Shown: positions 57,250-64,000 of the stretch, one piece after another
Numbering within the stretch: the stretch's first letter is position 1
Layout of the letters: the number at the start of each line of letters is the position of its first letter
NCBI RefSeq assembly: GCF_000708265.2
Contig: NZ_JCKI01000008.1
Coordinates: 248,001 to 312,000, forward strand
Direction of reading: 5' to 3'
DNA length: 64,000 nucleotides
Source: Pedobacter sp. R20-19
GTDB taxonomy: Bacteria; Bacteroidota; Bacteroidia; Sphingobacteriales; Sphingobacteriaceae
Made by a program: the position numbers and the translations under genes
The notes under the pieces: generated by a model
What the model saw: only the letters and a program-made list of their open reading frames with translations
The model's database searches: none
Told to the model about the DNA's origin: nothing

Positions 57250-58440
57250 ATGCTTAAAAATAGAAATATAATCCTTGGCGTTTGCGGAAGTATTGCTGCT
57301 TATAAATCGGCTTTTTTAGTTCGGTTATTGGTTAAAGCTGGTGCAAACGTTAAGGTTATCCTTACTCCTGATGGCGCAAATTTTATTACGCCCCTTACCC
57401 TTGCTACGCTTTCTAAAAATCCAGTTTACACACAGTATTTTGAAAAAGAAACTGGTGTTTGGAGCAACCACGTAGAATTAGGTCTTTGGGCAGATCTCAT
57501 TATCATTGCCCCCATCAGCGCAAATACACTGGCCAAACTCGCGAACGGAATTTGTGATAACCTGCTTACCGCCGTATATCTCTCTGCAAAATGTACTGTT
57601 TATGTAGCTCCAGCAATGGATTTAGACATGTGGAAGCATGAAACTGCACAAAACAATATTCAAAAGATTAAAAGTTTTGGAAATATTGTAATTGAGCCTG
57701 GTAATGGAGAATTGGCTAGCGGACTTTATGGTGCTGGAAGGATGGCAGAACCTGAAGAAATTATTGCTTTCCTGCATGATTCTATTAAACAGACCATGCC
57801 TTTTTTTGGTAAAAAAGTAATGGTTACTGCTGGTCCGACTTATGAGGCTATTGATCCGGTACGTTTCATTGGAAATCACTCTTCTGGTAAAATGGGCTTT
57901 GCCCTGGCTAACGAACTTGCTCAATTGGGTGCAGATGTAACCTTAATTACAGGTCCTACAGCACAAAAGGAAAATCAAGATTTATTGCGAATTGATGTTG
58001 TAAGCGCACAACAAATGCTAGATGCCTGTACGTCCAGATTCTCTGAAATGGATATTACAATCATGTGTGCAGCTGTTGCGGATTATCGTCCGAAAGAGAT
58101 TGCCAATCAGAAAATCAAAAAGCAAGCGGATAGCTTGGTTCTGGAATTAGAAAAAACCGTTGATATTTTAGCAACACTGGGAAGAGATAAAAAAGAGAAT
58201 CAAATTTTGGTTGGTTTTGCTTTGGAAACCCATGATGAAGAAAATTATGCCAAAGGAAAGTTAGAGAAAAAAAACCTTGATTTAGTGGTGTTAAATTCAC
58301 TTAACGATAATGGTGCTGGTTTTAAATCAGATACCAATAAAATTACTATTTTTAACAAAGCATTAGAACGTACCATTTTTGAAATGAAGTCTAAAACGGA
58401 AGTGGCTAAAGATATTTGTATGGCTATTTTAAAAATCTGA
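57250..58440 (+). CDS. coaBC: Bifunctional phosphopantothenoylcysteine decarboxylase / phosphopantothenate-cysteine ligase
   Basis: The 396-residue protein has an N-terminal CoaC flavoprotein domain (residues about 1-180) with ILGVCGSIAAYKSAFL, the catalytic-His segment SNHVELGLWADLI and PAMDLDMW. The C-terminal CoaB domain (about 185-396) starts KKVMVTAGPTYEAIDPVRFI and includes GNHSSGKMGFALA and the KIKKQ loop. It performs two consecutive steps of coenzyme A synthesis. It lies 65 bases after rpoZ and 5 bases before the DUF4835 gene. Confidence 0.96.
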   Translation: MLKNRNIILGVCGSIAAYKSAFLVRLLVKAGANVKVILTPDGANFITPLTLATLSKNPVYTQYFEKETGVWSNHVELGLWADLIIIAPISANTLAKLANGICDNLLTAVYLSAKCTVYVAPAMDLDMWKHETAQNNIQKIKSFGNIVIEPGNGELASGLYGAGRMAEPEEIIAFLHDSIKQTMPFFGKKVMVTAGPTYEAIDPVRFIGNHSSGKMGFALANELAQLGADVTLITGPTAQKENQDLLRIDVVSAQQMLDACTSRFSEMDITIMCAAVADYRPKEIANQKIKKQADSLVLELEKTVDILATLGRDKKENQILVGFALETHDEENYAKGKLEKKNLDLVVLNSLNDNGAGFKSDTNKITIFNKALERTIFEMKSKTEVAKDICMAILKI

Positions 58441-58445
58441 AAATA

Positions 58446-59333
58446 ATGAAGAAAATTCTATGGATATTGTTATTGGCTGGCTTTGGTAAATTACAGGCCC
58501 AGGAATTAAATGCCAGAGTGACTATTTTAGCTCCACAGGTTTCTAATATCAGCAAACCAACCATAGATGTACTCCAACGAACCATCCGTGATTTTCTAAA
58601 TAATAATAAGTTCAGCACGGAGAACTATAAACCAACCGAACGGATCGACTGTAGTTTTGTGATCACTATAAATTCATGGGATGGTGGATCTGGATATACC
58701 GCTGAAGCACAAATCCAAAGTAGCCGACCTGTTTTTAATAGCTCATATAATAGTACTCTATTAAATATGAGCGATAAAAACTTCGATTTTAGCTACAATG
58801 ATGGTGCTACCATTGATTTTTCAGACCAAAATTATATCTCCAACATCAGTGCACTCCTATCCTATTATGCTTATACCATTATTGGTTTGGATAAAGATAG
58901 TTTCGCCCGTATGGGTGGGACCACTTATTTTAAGAAAGCTCAGAATATTATTAACCTGGCGCAAGCTTCGGGTAATGCTGGATGGAAAGCAGCAGATGGT
59001 TTAAGAAATAGATTCTGGTTTAATGAAAATGTACTTAATCCCGTTTTCAGTGAACTTCGTGCGTTTATCTACAGTTATCACCTGAATGGTTTGGACCAAT
59101 TAACCGATAATGATAAGGGCCTCACCGCAATTGTTGCCGCCCTGCCTGCTTTGCAGCAAATGGATAAACAAAAGTTAGGTTCAATTTTCCCTAATGTATA
59201 CTTTGCTTCCAAAGCAGAGGAAGTTACAAATGTACTTGCCAAATTAAATATGCAAGAACGCTTAAAAGCCTATAATATGCTAGCAGAAATAGATCCGGCT
59301 AATATTGGAAAATATGAAGGTTTAAAACAATAA
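58446..59333 (+). CDS. DUF4835 secreted protein
   Basis: The protein has 295 residues from ATG 58446; a TTG 30 bases earlier overlaps coaBC and is rejected. The signal peptide MKKILWILLLAGFGKLQAQ is followed by ELNARVTILAPQVSNISKP, diagnostic of the DUF4835 family always found beside coaBC and recN in Bacteroidota. The central part is beta-rich (for example SFVITINSWDG), while the C-terminal third is helical (ending ALPALQQMDKQKLG). The periplasmic role is unknown. Confidence 0.88.
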   Translation: MKKILWILLLAGFGKLQAQELNARVTILAPQVSNISKPTIDVLQRTIRDFLNNNKFSTENYKPTERIDCSFVITINSWDGGSGYTAEAQIQSSRPVFNSSYNSTLLNMSDKNFDFSYNDGATIDFSDQNYISNISALLSYYAYTIIGLDKDSFARMGGTTYFKKAQNIINLAQASGNAGWKAADGLRNRFWFNENVLNPVFSELRAFIYSYHLNGLDQLTDNDKGLTAIVAALPALQQMDKQKLGSIFPNVYFASKAEEVTNVLAKLNMQERLKAYNMLAEIDPANIGKYEGLKQ

Positions 59334-59574
59334 GCTATAATAGCTATCTTGAGTTGAGGCAAGATATAACCACTGTATAAAAGTTAAATAAAACTGTACC
59401 CAATTCAAAAAACATCTCCATCCCCATCTTCTATAATTCGTTTCATCATTACAACCAAAATAGCGGATTTAAGCTTGATCATAATACTGTTGACCTCTAG
59501 CACAAAAGCGCTCAGCATTAACTTAATTCGTTTTTTTACTAAACTTCACAAATAATTAAAAAATATTTTTTTAA
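59334..59574. other. Gene-free stretch upstream of the BlaI-like gene
   Basis: About 240 bases with no reading frame I would support and no clear terminator after DUF4835. It ends in a T-rich run that leads into the operator/promoter of the blaI-like gene. Confidence 0.4.
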
Positions 59575-59614
59575 TACGAATATATTCGTAGATTTGAATA
59601 CGAAATAATTCGTA
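59575..59614 (+). promoter_or_regulatory. Operator pair and promoter of the blaI-M56 operon
   Basis: Site 1 is the perfect palindrome TACGAATATATTCGTA (59575-59590). Site 2 is TACGAAATAATTCGTA (59599-59614). A -7 box TAGATTTG (59589-59596) sits between them and overlaps the end of site 1. Centres are 24 bp apart, slightly more than two helical turns, so two repressor dimers would cover the promoter. This is typical of BlaI/MecI autorepression. Confidence 0.85.
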
Positions 59615-59627
59615 TATCTTGTAACAT

Positions 59628-59999
59628 ATGATTAATAATAATATCAAACCAACTGAAGGCGAAATGGAAATTCTTCAAGTGTTGTGGCAAAATGGCCGGG
59701 CAACAGTAAGAGAAGTGCATGAAGCGCTAAATAAAAAAGATTCTGGTTATACTACCACATTAAAGTTGATGCAGATCATGCATGAAAAAGGCCTGGTAGA
59801 AAGGGATACGAACCAGAAGACACATATTTATAAAGCTTTGGTTAACCAGGATAAAACAGAAAAGCATTTGGTAAGCAAAATGATTAACAACGTTTTTAAT
59901 GGATCAGCCGCACGCTTGGTTATGCAAGCATTGGGTAATCATAAAGCAAGTGCCGATGAAATTGATGAGATTAAAAAATATCTGGACAGTATGAAGTAG
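59628..59999 (+). CDS. BlaI/MecI-family repressor
   Basis: The 123-residue protein has a winged-helix N-terminal DNA-binding domain (residues about 5-75: LTxxEMEILQVLWQNGRATVREVH-type segment, TTLKLMQIMHEKGLVERD). A C-terminal dimerisation region follows (AARLVMQALGNHKASADEIDEI). Known members repress their own operon until a partner M56 sensor protease cleaves them. Two palindromic operators lie in its promoter and the M56 gene follows. No beta-lactamase gene is nearby, so the regulated target may lie elsewhere. Confidence 0.92.
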   Translation: MINNNIKPTEGEMEILQVLWQNGRATVREVHEALNKKDSGYTTTLKLMQIMHEKGLVERDTNQKTHIYKALVNQDKTEKHLVSKMINNVFNGSAARLVMQALGNHKASADEIDEIKKYLDSMK

Positions 60000-60000
60000 T

Positions 60001-60049
60001 CATTAGTCATTAGTCATTAGTCATTAGTCATTAGTCATTAGTCATTAGT
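60001..60049. repeat. Tandem heptamer (CATTAGT)x7 between the repressor and sensor genes
   Basis: Seven perfect copies of CATTAGT fill 60001-60049, beginning immediately after the repressor stop codon. They are noncoding. The array lies within the operon mRNA, 53 bases before the sensor ATG. Confidence 0.95.
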
Positions 60050-60102
60050 GACAACAACTGAATTATAATCAAGATTATTATTTGTTTAAATAAACCATTC
60101 AT

Positions 60103-62031
60103 ATGGAACCATTAGTACAACAATTTATCAAAGCATTTGGCTGGAGCATTTTAAATTCACTTTGGCAAAGTGCCATCATTTATGGTATACTATTAGTTGT
60201 GATGTTAACTTTACCGAAGTTGCCATCGAAACACAGACATAACATTGCTTTCTTTTCTGTGATTTTAATGTTTATTTCCTTTAGTTATAATTTGGGTGAA
60301 CAACTCATGCTCAATAAACCAAACCACCATACAGTTGGCCAGGTTCAGCCAATACAATTCAATCAATATTTAAATGATTTGCCTCAAAGCTTCACCAGTA
60401 AAGTAGAGCATTACTTTCCAATAATCGTTGTTCTTTACATCATCGGCATCCTATTTCAATTATTCATTATCGCAAAAGGATATTATCAGCTTTCTATACT
60501 AAAAAAAGAAAGTTTAAGCGCTATTCCGGAAGATTGGAAGTTAATATTTCAACATATAAAATCTTCTTTAGGGATTCAAAAAGATATCCGATTTGATTTA
60601 TCCTCCATAGTGAATGTTCCTTTAGTGATTGGCTATTTAAAACCAGTAGTGTTATTTCCGGTTGCATTGGTAAATCAATTGGATCATGATCAGGTGGAAG
60701 CGATCTTAATTCACGAACTCTCTCATATCAGGAGGAATGATTTTTTGCTAAATCTGATTAAAACAGCCATTGAAACCCTCCTATTTTATAATCCTTTTGT
60801 ATGGGTGGCTGGAAGGTTTATTCATATTGAACGTGAACATGCCTGCGATGATCTAGTGGTAAAAATAACAGGTAAGCCTTTAAATTATGCGCATGCCTTA
60901 CTTAAACTTGAATTACTTAAAGATAATAAAAGTCCGGCTTATGCCTTGGCAGCCACCGGTCAAAATCAAAATTTGTATCAACGCATCAAAAGAATCACCA
61001 ATATGAAAACAAATTATTTAAATGCCAAACAACAAATGGCAGCATTAACACTGGGTATAGCCTGCCTATTCTCTATTGCCTGGATTAACCCAAGCGAAAA
61101 AAAGAAAGAGATCAACAAAGTAATAAAAACACAAATGGCTAGCTTAAGTAAGGCTATAGAAAGCATTACAATGCCTCAGGATACGACCAAAAAGCGTAAA
61201 ATTAAAATTGTAACTGTTGATGCGAATGGGAAAAGAACTGAATACAATTCAATAAAGGAGGTACCTGATAGTCTGAAAAAAAGCATCTATGCTGATGAAT
61301 TTGCAGGTGTTAGAAATTTAATCAGCTTAAACAGGGATAGCACATTTACTTACGGTGATTCTACTTTTAAAGCGAAATTATATAAAGAATTTCAATCACC
61401 CGAAGCGCAGAAAAAGTGGAAAAAATTTGGAGATGATATCGCCCGTGAATACAATTCTCCACAGGCAAAAGCTAAATGGAAAAAGATGAGTGATGAAATG
61501 CAAAAGAAAATGAATTCTCCTGAAGAACAGGCAAAATGGAGAAAATTTGCAGAAGATGTACGAAAAGAATACGGATCGCCTGAAGCGCAGGAAAAGTGGA
61601 AAAAAATGGGTGAAGAAATGTCCCATAAAATGAACTCTCCGGAGGAGCAGGCAAAGTGGAAAAAATTTGGTGAAGATATTGCGAAAGAATATGGATCACC
61701 TGAAGCACAAGAAAAGTGGAAAAAAATGGGTGAAGATATGGCGGCTAAAATGAGTACCAGTATATTCAGCCTAGGAACTGATCTGGACCAAACAAAGTAT
61801 CCGGATGCCAAAAGATTCCCCAAGTTACCAGGCATCAATGCTGATTCATTAACCAAAGGCCGGAGCATGGTGATTACAAATGGTTCAGTATATTACTTAG
61901 ATGATCAAACCAATAATAAAGTAAAACAGACTGAAGAATATAAAAAGTTGAAAGAAAAATTTGATAAAGATTTTAAGGAATTGAAAGCGAAAATAGAAAA
62001 GGAAAAAACAGAAAAACCTAAAACCAACTAA
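60103..62031 (+). CDS. BlaR1/MecR1-type M56 membrane metalloprotease with a repetitive C-terminal domain
   Basis: The 642-residue protein has four membrane helices (near residues 15-37, 45-65, 107-126 and the hydrophobic stretch around 310-330) and an M56 zinc-protease core. The core has HELSH (HExxH, in ILIHELSHIRRND) and downstream EREHACDD. Known M56 sensors cleave the BlaI partner after signal binding. Instead of a penicillin-binding sensor domain, the periplasmic part carries six 20-residue repeats and a charged tail. The signal is therefore probably not a beta-lactam. Confidence 0.9.
   Translation: MEPLVQQFIKAFGWSILNSLWQSAIIYGILLVVMLTLPKLPSKHRHNIAFFSVILMFISFSYNLGEQLMLNKPNHHTVGQVQPIQFNQYLNDLPQSFTSKVEHYFPIIVVLYIIGILFQLFIIAKGYYQLSILKKESLSAIPEDWKLIFQHIKSSLGIQKDIRFDLSSIVNVPLVIGYLKPVVLFPVALVNQLDHDQVEAILIHELSHIRRNDFLLNLIKTAIETLLFYNPFVWVAGRFIHIEREHACDDLVVKITGKPLNYAHALLKLELLKDNKSPAYALAATGQNQNLYQRIKRITNMKTNYLNAKQQMAALTLGIACLFSIAWINPSEKKKEINKVIKTQMASLSKAIESITMPQDTTKKRKIKIVTVDANGKRTEYNSIKEVPDSLKKSIYADEFAGVRNLISLNRDSTFTYGDSTFKAKLYKEFQSPEAQKKWKKFGDDIAREYNSPQAKAKWKKMSDEMQKKMNSPEEQAKWRKFAEDVRKEYGSPEAQEKWKKMGEEMSHKMNSPEEQAKWKKFGEDIAKEYGSPEAQEKWKKMGEDMAAKMSTSIFSLGTDLDQTKYPDAKRFPKLPGINADSLTKGRSMVITNGSVYYLDDQTNNKVKQTEEYKKLKEKFDKDFKELKAKIEKEKTEKPKTN
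61396..61755 (+). repeat. Six in-frame 60-bp repeats in the M56 sensor gene
   Basis: They encode residues 432-551 as six 20-residue units, each starting S-P and containing W (for example SPEAQEKWKKMGEEMSHKMN). Two types alternate: one ends in EYG or EYN with FGEDIAKEY, the other in KMN or KMS with MGEEM. They therefore form three 40-residue superunits. Confidence 0.95.
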
Positions 62032-62047
62032 CTAAACAAACAATGGC

Positions 62048-62080
62048 AAAACAGCGAAGAATAATCTTCGCTGTTTTTGT
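62048..62080 (+). terminator. Terminator of the blaI-M56 operon
   Basis: AAAACAGCGAAGA pairs with TCTTCGCTGTTTT (13 bp) around an ATAA loop, with a T-run at the 3' side, 17 bases after the M56 stop codon. Confidence 0.88.
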
Positions 62081-62127
62081 TTGGAATGGCTTGCTTGAAA
62101 TAACTTTTTAGTATTTTCGCTGTAGTT

Positions 62128-63780
62128 ATGCTACAAAAAATTTCTATACGTAATTACGCATTAATTGATAGTCTCGACATTGAATTTGATAAAGGCTTAA
62201 ACATTATCACAGGAGAAACAGGTGCCGGAAAATCAATTATTTTAGGTGCAGTTTCACTCATTTTAGGGCAAAGGGCAGAAAGTAAGTACTTTTTCAGTCA
62301 GGATAAAAAATGTGTAATAGAAGGTAATTTTATTTTAGCAGATCAAAAATTACTGGAAATTTTCGAAGAAAATGATCTTGATTTTTCAAATGACACAATT
62401 CTTCGCCGGGAAATATCAATTGACGGAAAAACACGGTCGTTTATTAACGATACGCCTGTTAATCTTTCTATATTAAAACAAATTGGAGAAAGGCTGATTG
62501 ATATTCATTCTCAGCATGCCACACAGGAAATTAATGATGTAGATTTTCAGCTCCTTATTGTAGATGCGCTTGCCAACCACCAAACACTTTTATTTGAATA
62601 TCGAAATGGCTTCAAGCGATTAAAACAGGAAAGTAATCGATTAAAAAACCTGATTAATGACGCTGCTGAAGCTCGAAGCAGACAAGATTATGAACAATTC
62701 TTATTTAACGAACTGGAGCAGGCAAACTTAAAAGAAGGGGAACAGGAAGAACTCGAAATAGAGTTAGAGCGCCTCACGCATGCAGAAACGATTAAAAGGG
62801 CTTTACTTACAGCTGCCGGACTATTAAATGAGGGAGAGCCTTCAGGTTTGCAGATGCTGAAAGAAGCTTCTTTGCAATTACAGAGTATTGAGAAATTTGA
62901 CCCCAATATTAACATCCTGTTCGAGCGCCTGCGTTCTTCCATTATTGAAATTAAAGATATTGCAGATGAGCTTTCTGCTATGGAAGAAAATACCTTGCAT
63001 AGTGTAGATCGTTTAGAAATCATTAATCAGCGTTTAGACTTATTTTATTCTTTACAGCAGAAACACCGGGTAGCCAGCAATACCGAATTATTAGAAATGC
63101 AAATGCAGCTGGAAAACAACCTTAATCAGCTTCTATCATCAGATGAAAATATTGAAGGGCTACAAAAACAGATTGAAGGGCTAAAAAAAGAGCTGAACAA
63201 AAAAGCCGATCAATTAAGTGCTAACCGTAAAAAAGCAATTAAAGTAGTAGAACTGGAAACAGGTAGCACTTTAAGAAAAGTGGGGATGCCTAATGCAAAA
63301 TTAGTACTTAATCAAGAGAAACTGACTGAATTAAATAAGGATGGTCTCGATGAAATTAACTTATTATTTAGTGCTAACGCCGGACAGTTACCTGCACCTG
63401 TTAACAAAGTAGCATCTGGTGGAGAACTTTCTCGTCTTATGCTTGCCATAAAAGCTTTACTAGCCAAACATACCTCATTACCGACGATCATTTTTGATGA
63501 GATTGATACCGGAATTTCGGGTGAAACAGCCTTAAAAGTAGGTGAAGTAATATCAGCATTGGGTGAGAATATGCAGGTGATTTCCATCACCCATTTACCT
63601 CAAATTGCAGCAAAAGGCCAGTCTCATTATTTTGTTTATAAAAATGATGAGAAAGGAAAAACCACTACCGGAATTAGAAAACTGAAGCAAGAAGAAAGAG
63701 TAGGTATTATTGCCGAAATGTTAAGTGGAAAAAACCCTGGATCTTCGGCAATAGAAAACGCAAAAGAATTGTTGGGATAA
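62128..63780 (+). CDS. recN: DNA repair protein RecN
   Basis: This 550-residue SMC-like ATPase has Walker A GETGAGKSIILGAV near residues 30-43. A coiled-coil middle spans about 160-370. The C-terminal ABC signature GGELSRLMLA and Walker B PTIIFDEIDTGISG lie at about 430-470. RecN holds broken DNA ends together for recombination repair. A -7-like TATTTTCG at 62112-62119 with TTG 18 bases upstream precedes the ATG. Length is normal for the family. Confidence 0.95.
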   Translation: MLQKISIRNYALIDSLDIEFDKGLNIITGETGAGKSIILGAVSLILGQRAESKYFFSQDKKCVIEGNFILADQKLLEIFEENDLDFSNDTILRREISIDGKTRSFINDTPVNLSILKQIGERLIDIHSQHATQEINDVDFQLLIVDALANHQTLLFEYRNGFKRLKQESNRLKNLINDAAEARSRQDYEQFLFNELEQANLKEGEQEELEIELERLTHAETIKRALLTAAGLLNEGEPSGLQMLKEASLQLQSIEKFDPNINILFERLRSSIIEIKDIADELSAMEENTLHSVDRLEIINQRLDLFYSLQQKHRVASNTELLEMQMQLENNLNQLLSSDENIEGLQKQIEGLKKELNKKADQLSANRKKAIKVVELETGSTLRKVGMPNAKLVLNQEKLTELNKDGLDEINLLFSANAGQLPAPVNKVASGGELSRLMLAIKALLAKHTSLPTIIFDEIDTGISGETALKVGEVISALGENMQVISITHLPQIAAKGQSHYFVYKNDEKGKTTTGIRKLKQEERVGIIAEMLSGKNPGSSAIENAKELLG

Positions 63781-63792
63781 ATTAAGGACGCA

Positions 63793-63831
63793 TAGATTTG
63801 TTATTTTAAAACTAAAAGATTAGTTTTAAAA
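63793..63831 (+). promoter_or_regulatory. Promoter plus leader hairpin ending at the next start codon
   Basis: TAGATTTG (63793-63800) is a perfect -7 box, with TTG 18 bases upstream. It is followed by a 12-bp inverted repeat TTTTAAAACTAA / TTAGTTTTAAAA (63804-63831) with an AAGA loop. The ATG follows one base after the hairpin, which could control ribosome access. Confidence 0.6.
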
Positions 63832-63832
63832 C

Positions 63833-64000
63833 ATGAAATTGACTTATCTTTTCCTTTTCTTACTTTTTATATCCTTAACTAGCTTTAGTCAACAGTTTAC
63901 CTTATCGGGAACTATCACAGATGGACAAGGTGAAGCACTTCCTGGTGCAGGAATTTACGTAAGTGGTTATCAGATGGCGACCGTTTCTGGTAACGATGGT
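63833..64000 (+). CDS. Secreted protein with a carboxypeptidase-regulatory-like N-terminal domain (starts here, truncated by the window end)
   Basis: The 56 visible codons give a signal peptide (MKLTYLFLFLLFISLTSFSQ) and then FTLSGTITDGQGEALPGAGI, the start of a CarboxypepD_reg-like domain. This domain begins many TonB-dependent receptors (SusC/RagA type) and outer-membrane proteins in Bacteroidota. The remainder lies outside the window, so whether a barrel follows cannot be seen. It follows recN by 52 bases with its own promoter. Confidence 0.75.
   Translation, partial: MKLTYLFLFLLFISLTSFSQQFTLSGTITDGQGEALPGAGIYVSGYQMATVSGNDG

Noticed and set aside
60001..60049. CRISPR-like short repeats
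   Set aside because: The units are only 7 bases and directly abut, with no spacers, so this is a microsatellite-like array.
61392..61868. 158-residue minus-strand frame opposite the M56 repeats
   Set aside because: It mirrors the 60-bp repeats of the sense gene; its apparent repeats and Phe/Ser richness are a by-product of the complementary strand.

Overview
The window is a contiguous stretch of Bacteroidota chromosome, most likely from the Sphingobacteriaceae (Pedobacter-like). The indications are Bacteroidota-type -7 boxes (TAnnTTTG) close to many start codons, the ruvA-sprA-maeB linkage, the bamD-rpoZ-coaBC-DUF4835-recN block, a UpxY-type antiterminator beside an exopolysaccharide locus, many secreted proteins and lipoproteins with Bacteroidota-style signals, and a low-GC genome. 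I could not run a 16S comparison, so the genus is an inference.

Region 1 (1-18.3 kb, almost all minus strand) is housekeeping and envelope biology. It holds the N-terminal 647 codons of the giant outer-membrane gliding/secretion protein SprA, then RuvA and a MaeB-type malic enzyme. A LysM lytic transglycosylase, GatA, two tandem TatA-like proteins, an EnvC-like murein hydrolase activator, a DUF4292 lipoprotein, a TPR protein, dUTPase and a MOP-family flippase follow. After these come acylphosphatase, a small membrane protein, a nitronate monooxygenase-like enzyme, a YoeB toxin-antitoxin pair, an amidohydrolase and tRNA-Thr(UGU).

Region 2 (18.3-25.2 kb) begins with a gene-free stretch packed with REP-like dispersed repeats. 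It is followed by two tandemly duplicated small secreted proteins, a sigma-54-type response regulator convergent with a hybrid histidine kinase carrying a C-terminal Hpt domain, a WYL-domain regulator and a DinB-fold protein.

Region 3 (25.2-44.5 kb) is a 15-gene exopolysaccharide operon read on the minus strand. It runs Wza-like exporter, Wzc-like tyrosine kinase, flippase, Wzy-like polymerase, two duplicated CgeB-like glycosyltransferases, an orphan half glycosyltransferase, three more glycosyltransferases, WcaF, WcaI, a polyprenyl-phosphate sugar transferase, Gmd and Fcl. The last two make GDP-L-fucose, so the polymer probably contains fucose, as colanic acid does. A UpxY/NusG-like antiterminator, an HTH protein and a small unknown protein sit on the upstream side, with the antiterminator divergent from the operon.

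Region 4 (44.8-55.9 kb) carries two 23S rRNA modification genes (RluF-like and RlmN), an LRR-protein kinase fusion, a 191-bp tandem repeat, and a complete rRNA operon on the minus strand (16S, tRNA-Ile, tRNA-Ala, 23S, 5S). The rRNA operon is preceded by three near-identical promoters and carries a broken second tRNA-Ala 3' half.

Region 5 (55.9-64 kb, plus strand) has bamD, rpoZ-like, coaBC, DUF4835, a BlaI/M56 regulator pair with clear operators and repeats, recN, and the start of a protein with a carboxypeptidase-regulatory-like fold.

I found no CRISPR array, transposon or prophage. The most notable items are the three-promoter rRNA control region, the palindrome-interrupted tRNA-Ala remnant, the M56 sensor with six 20-residue repeats, the LRR kinase, and heptanucleotide tandem repeats placed where they could alter expression.
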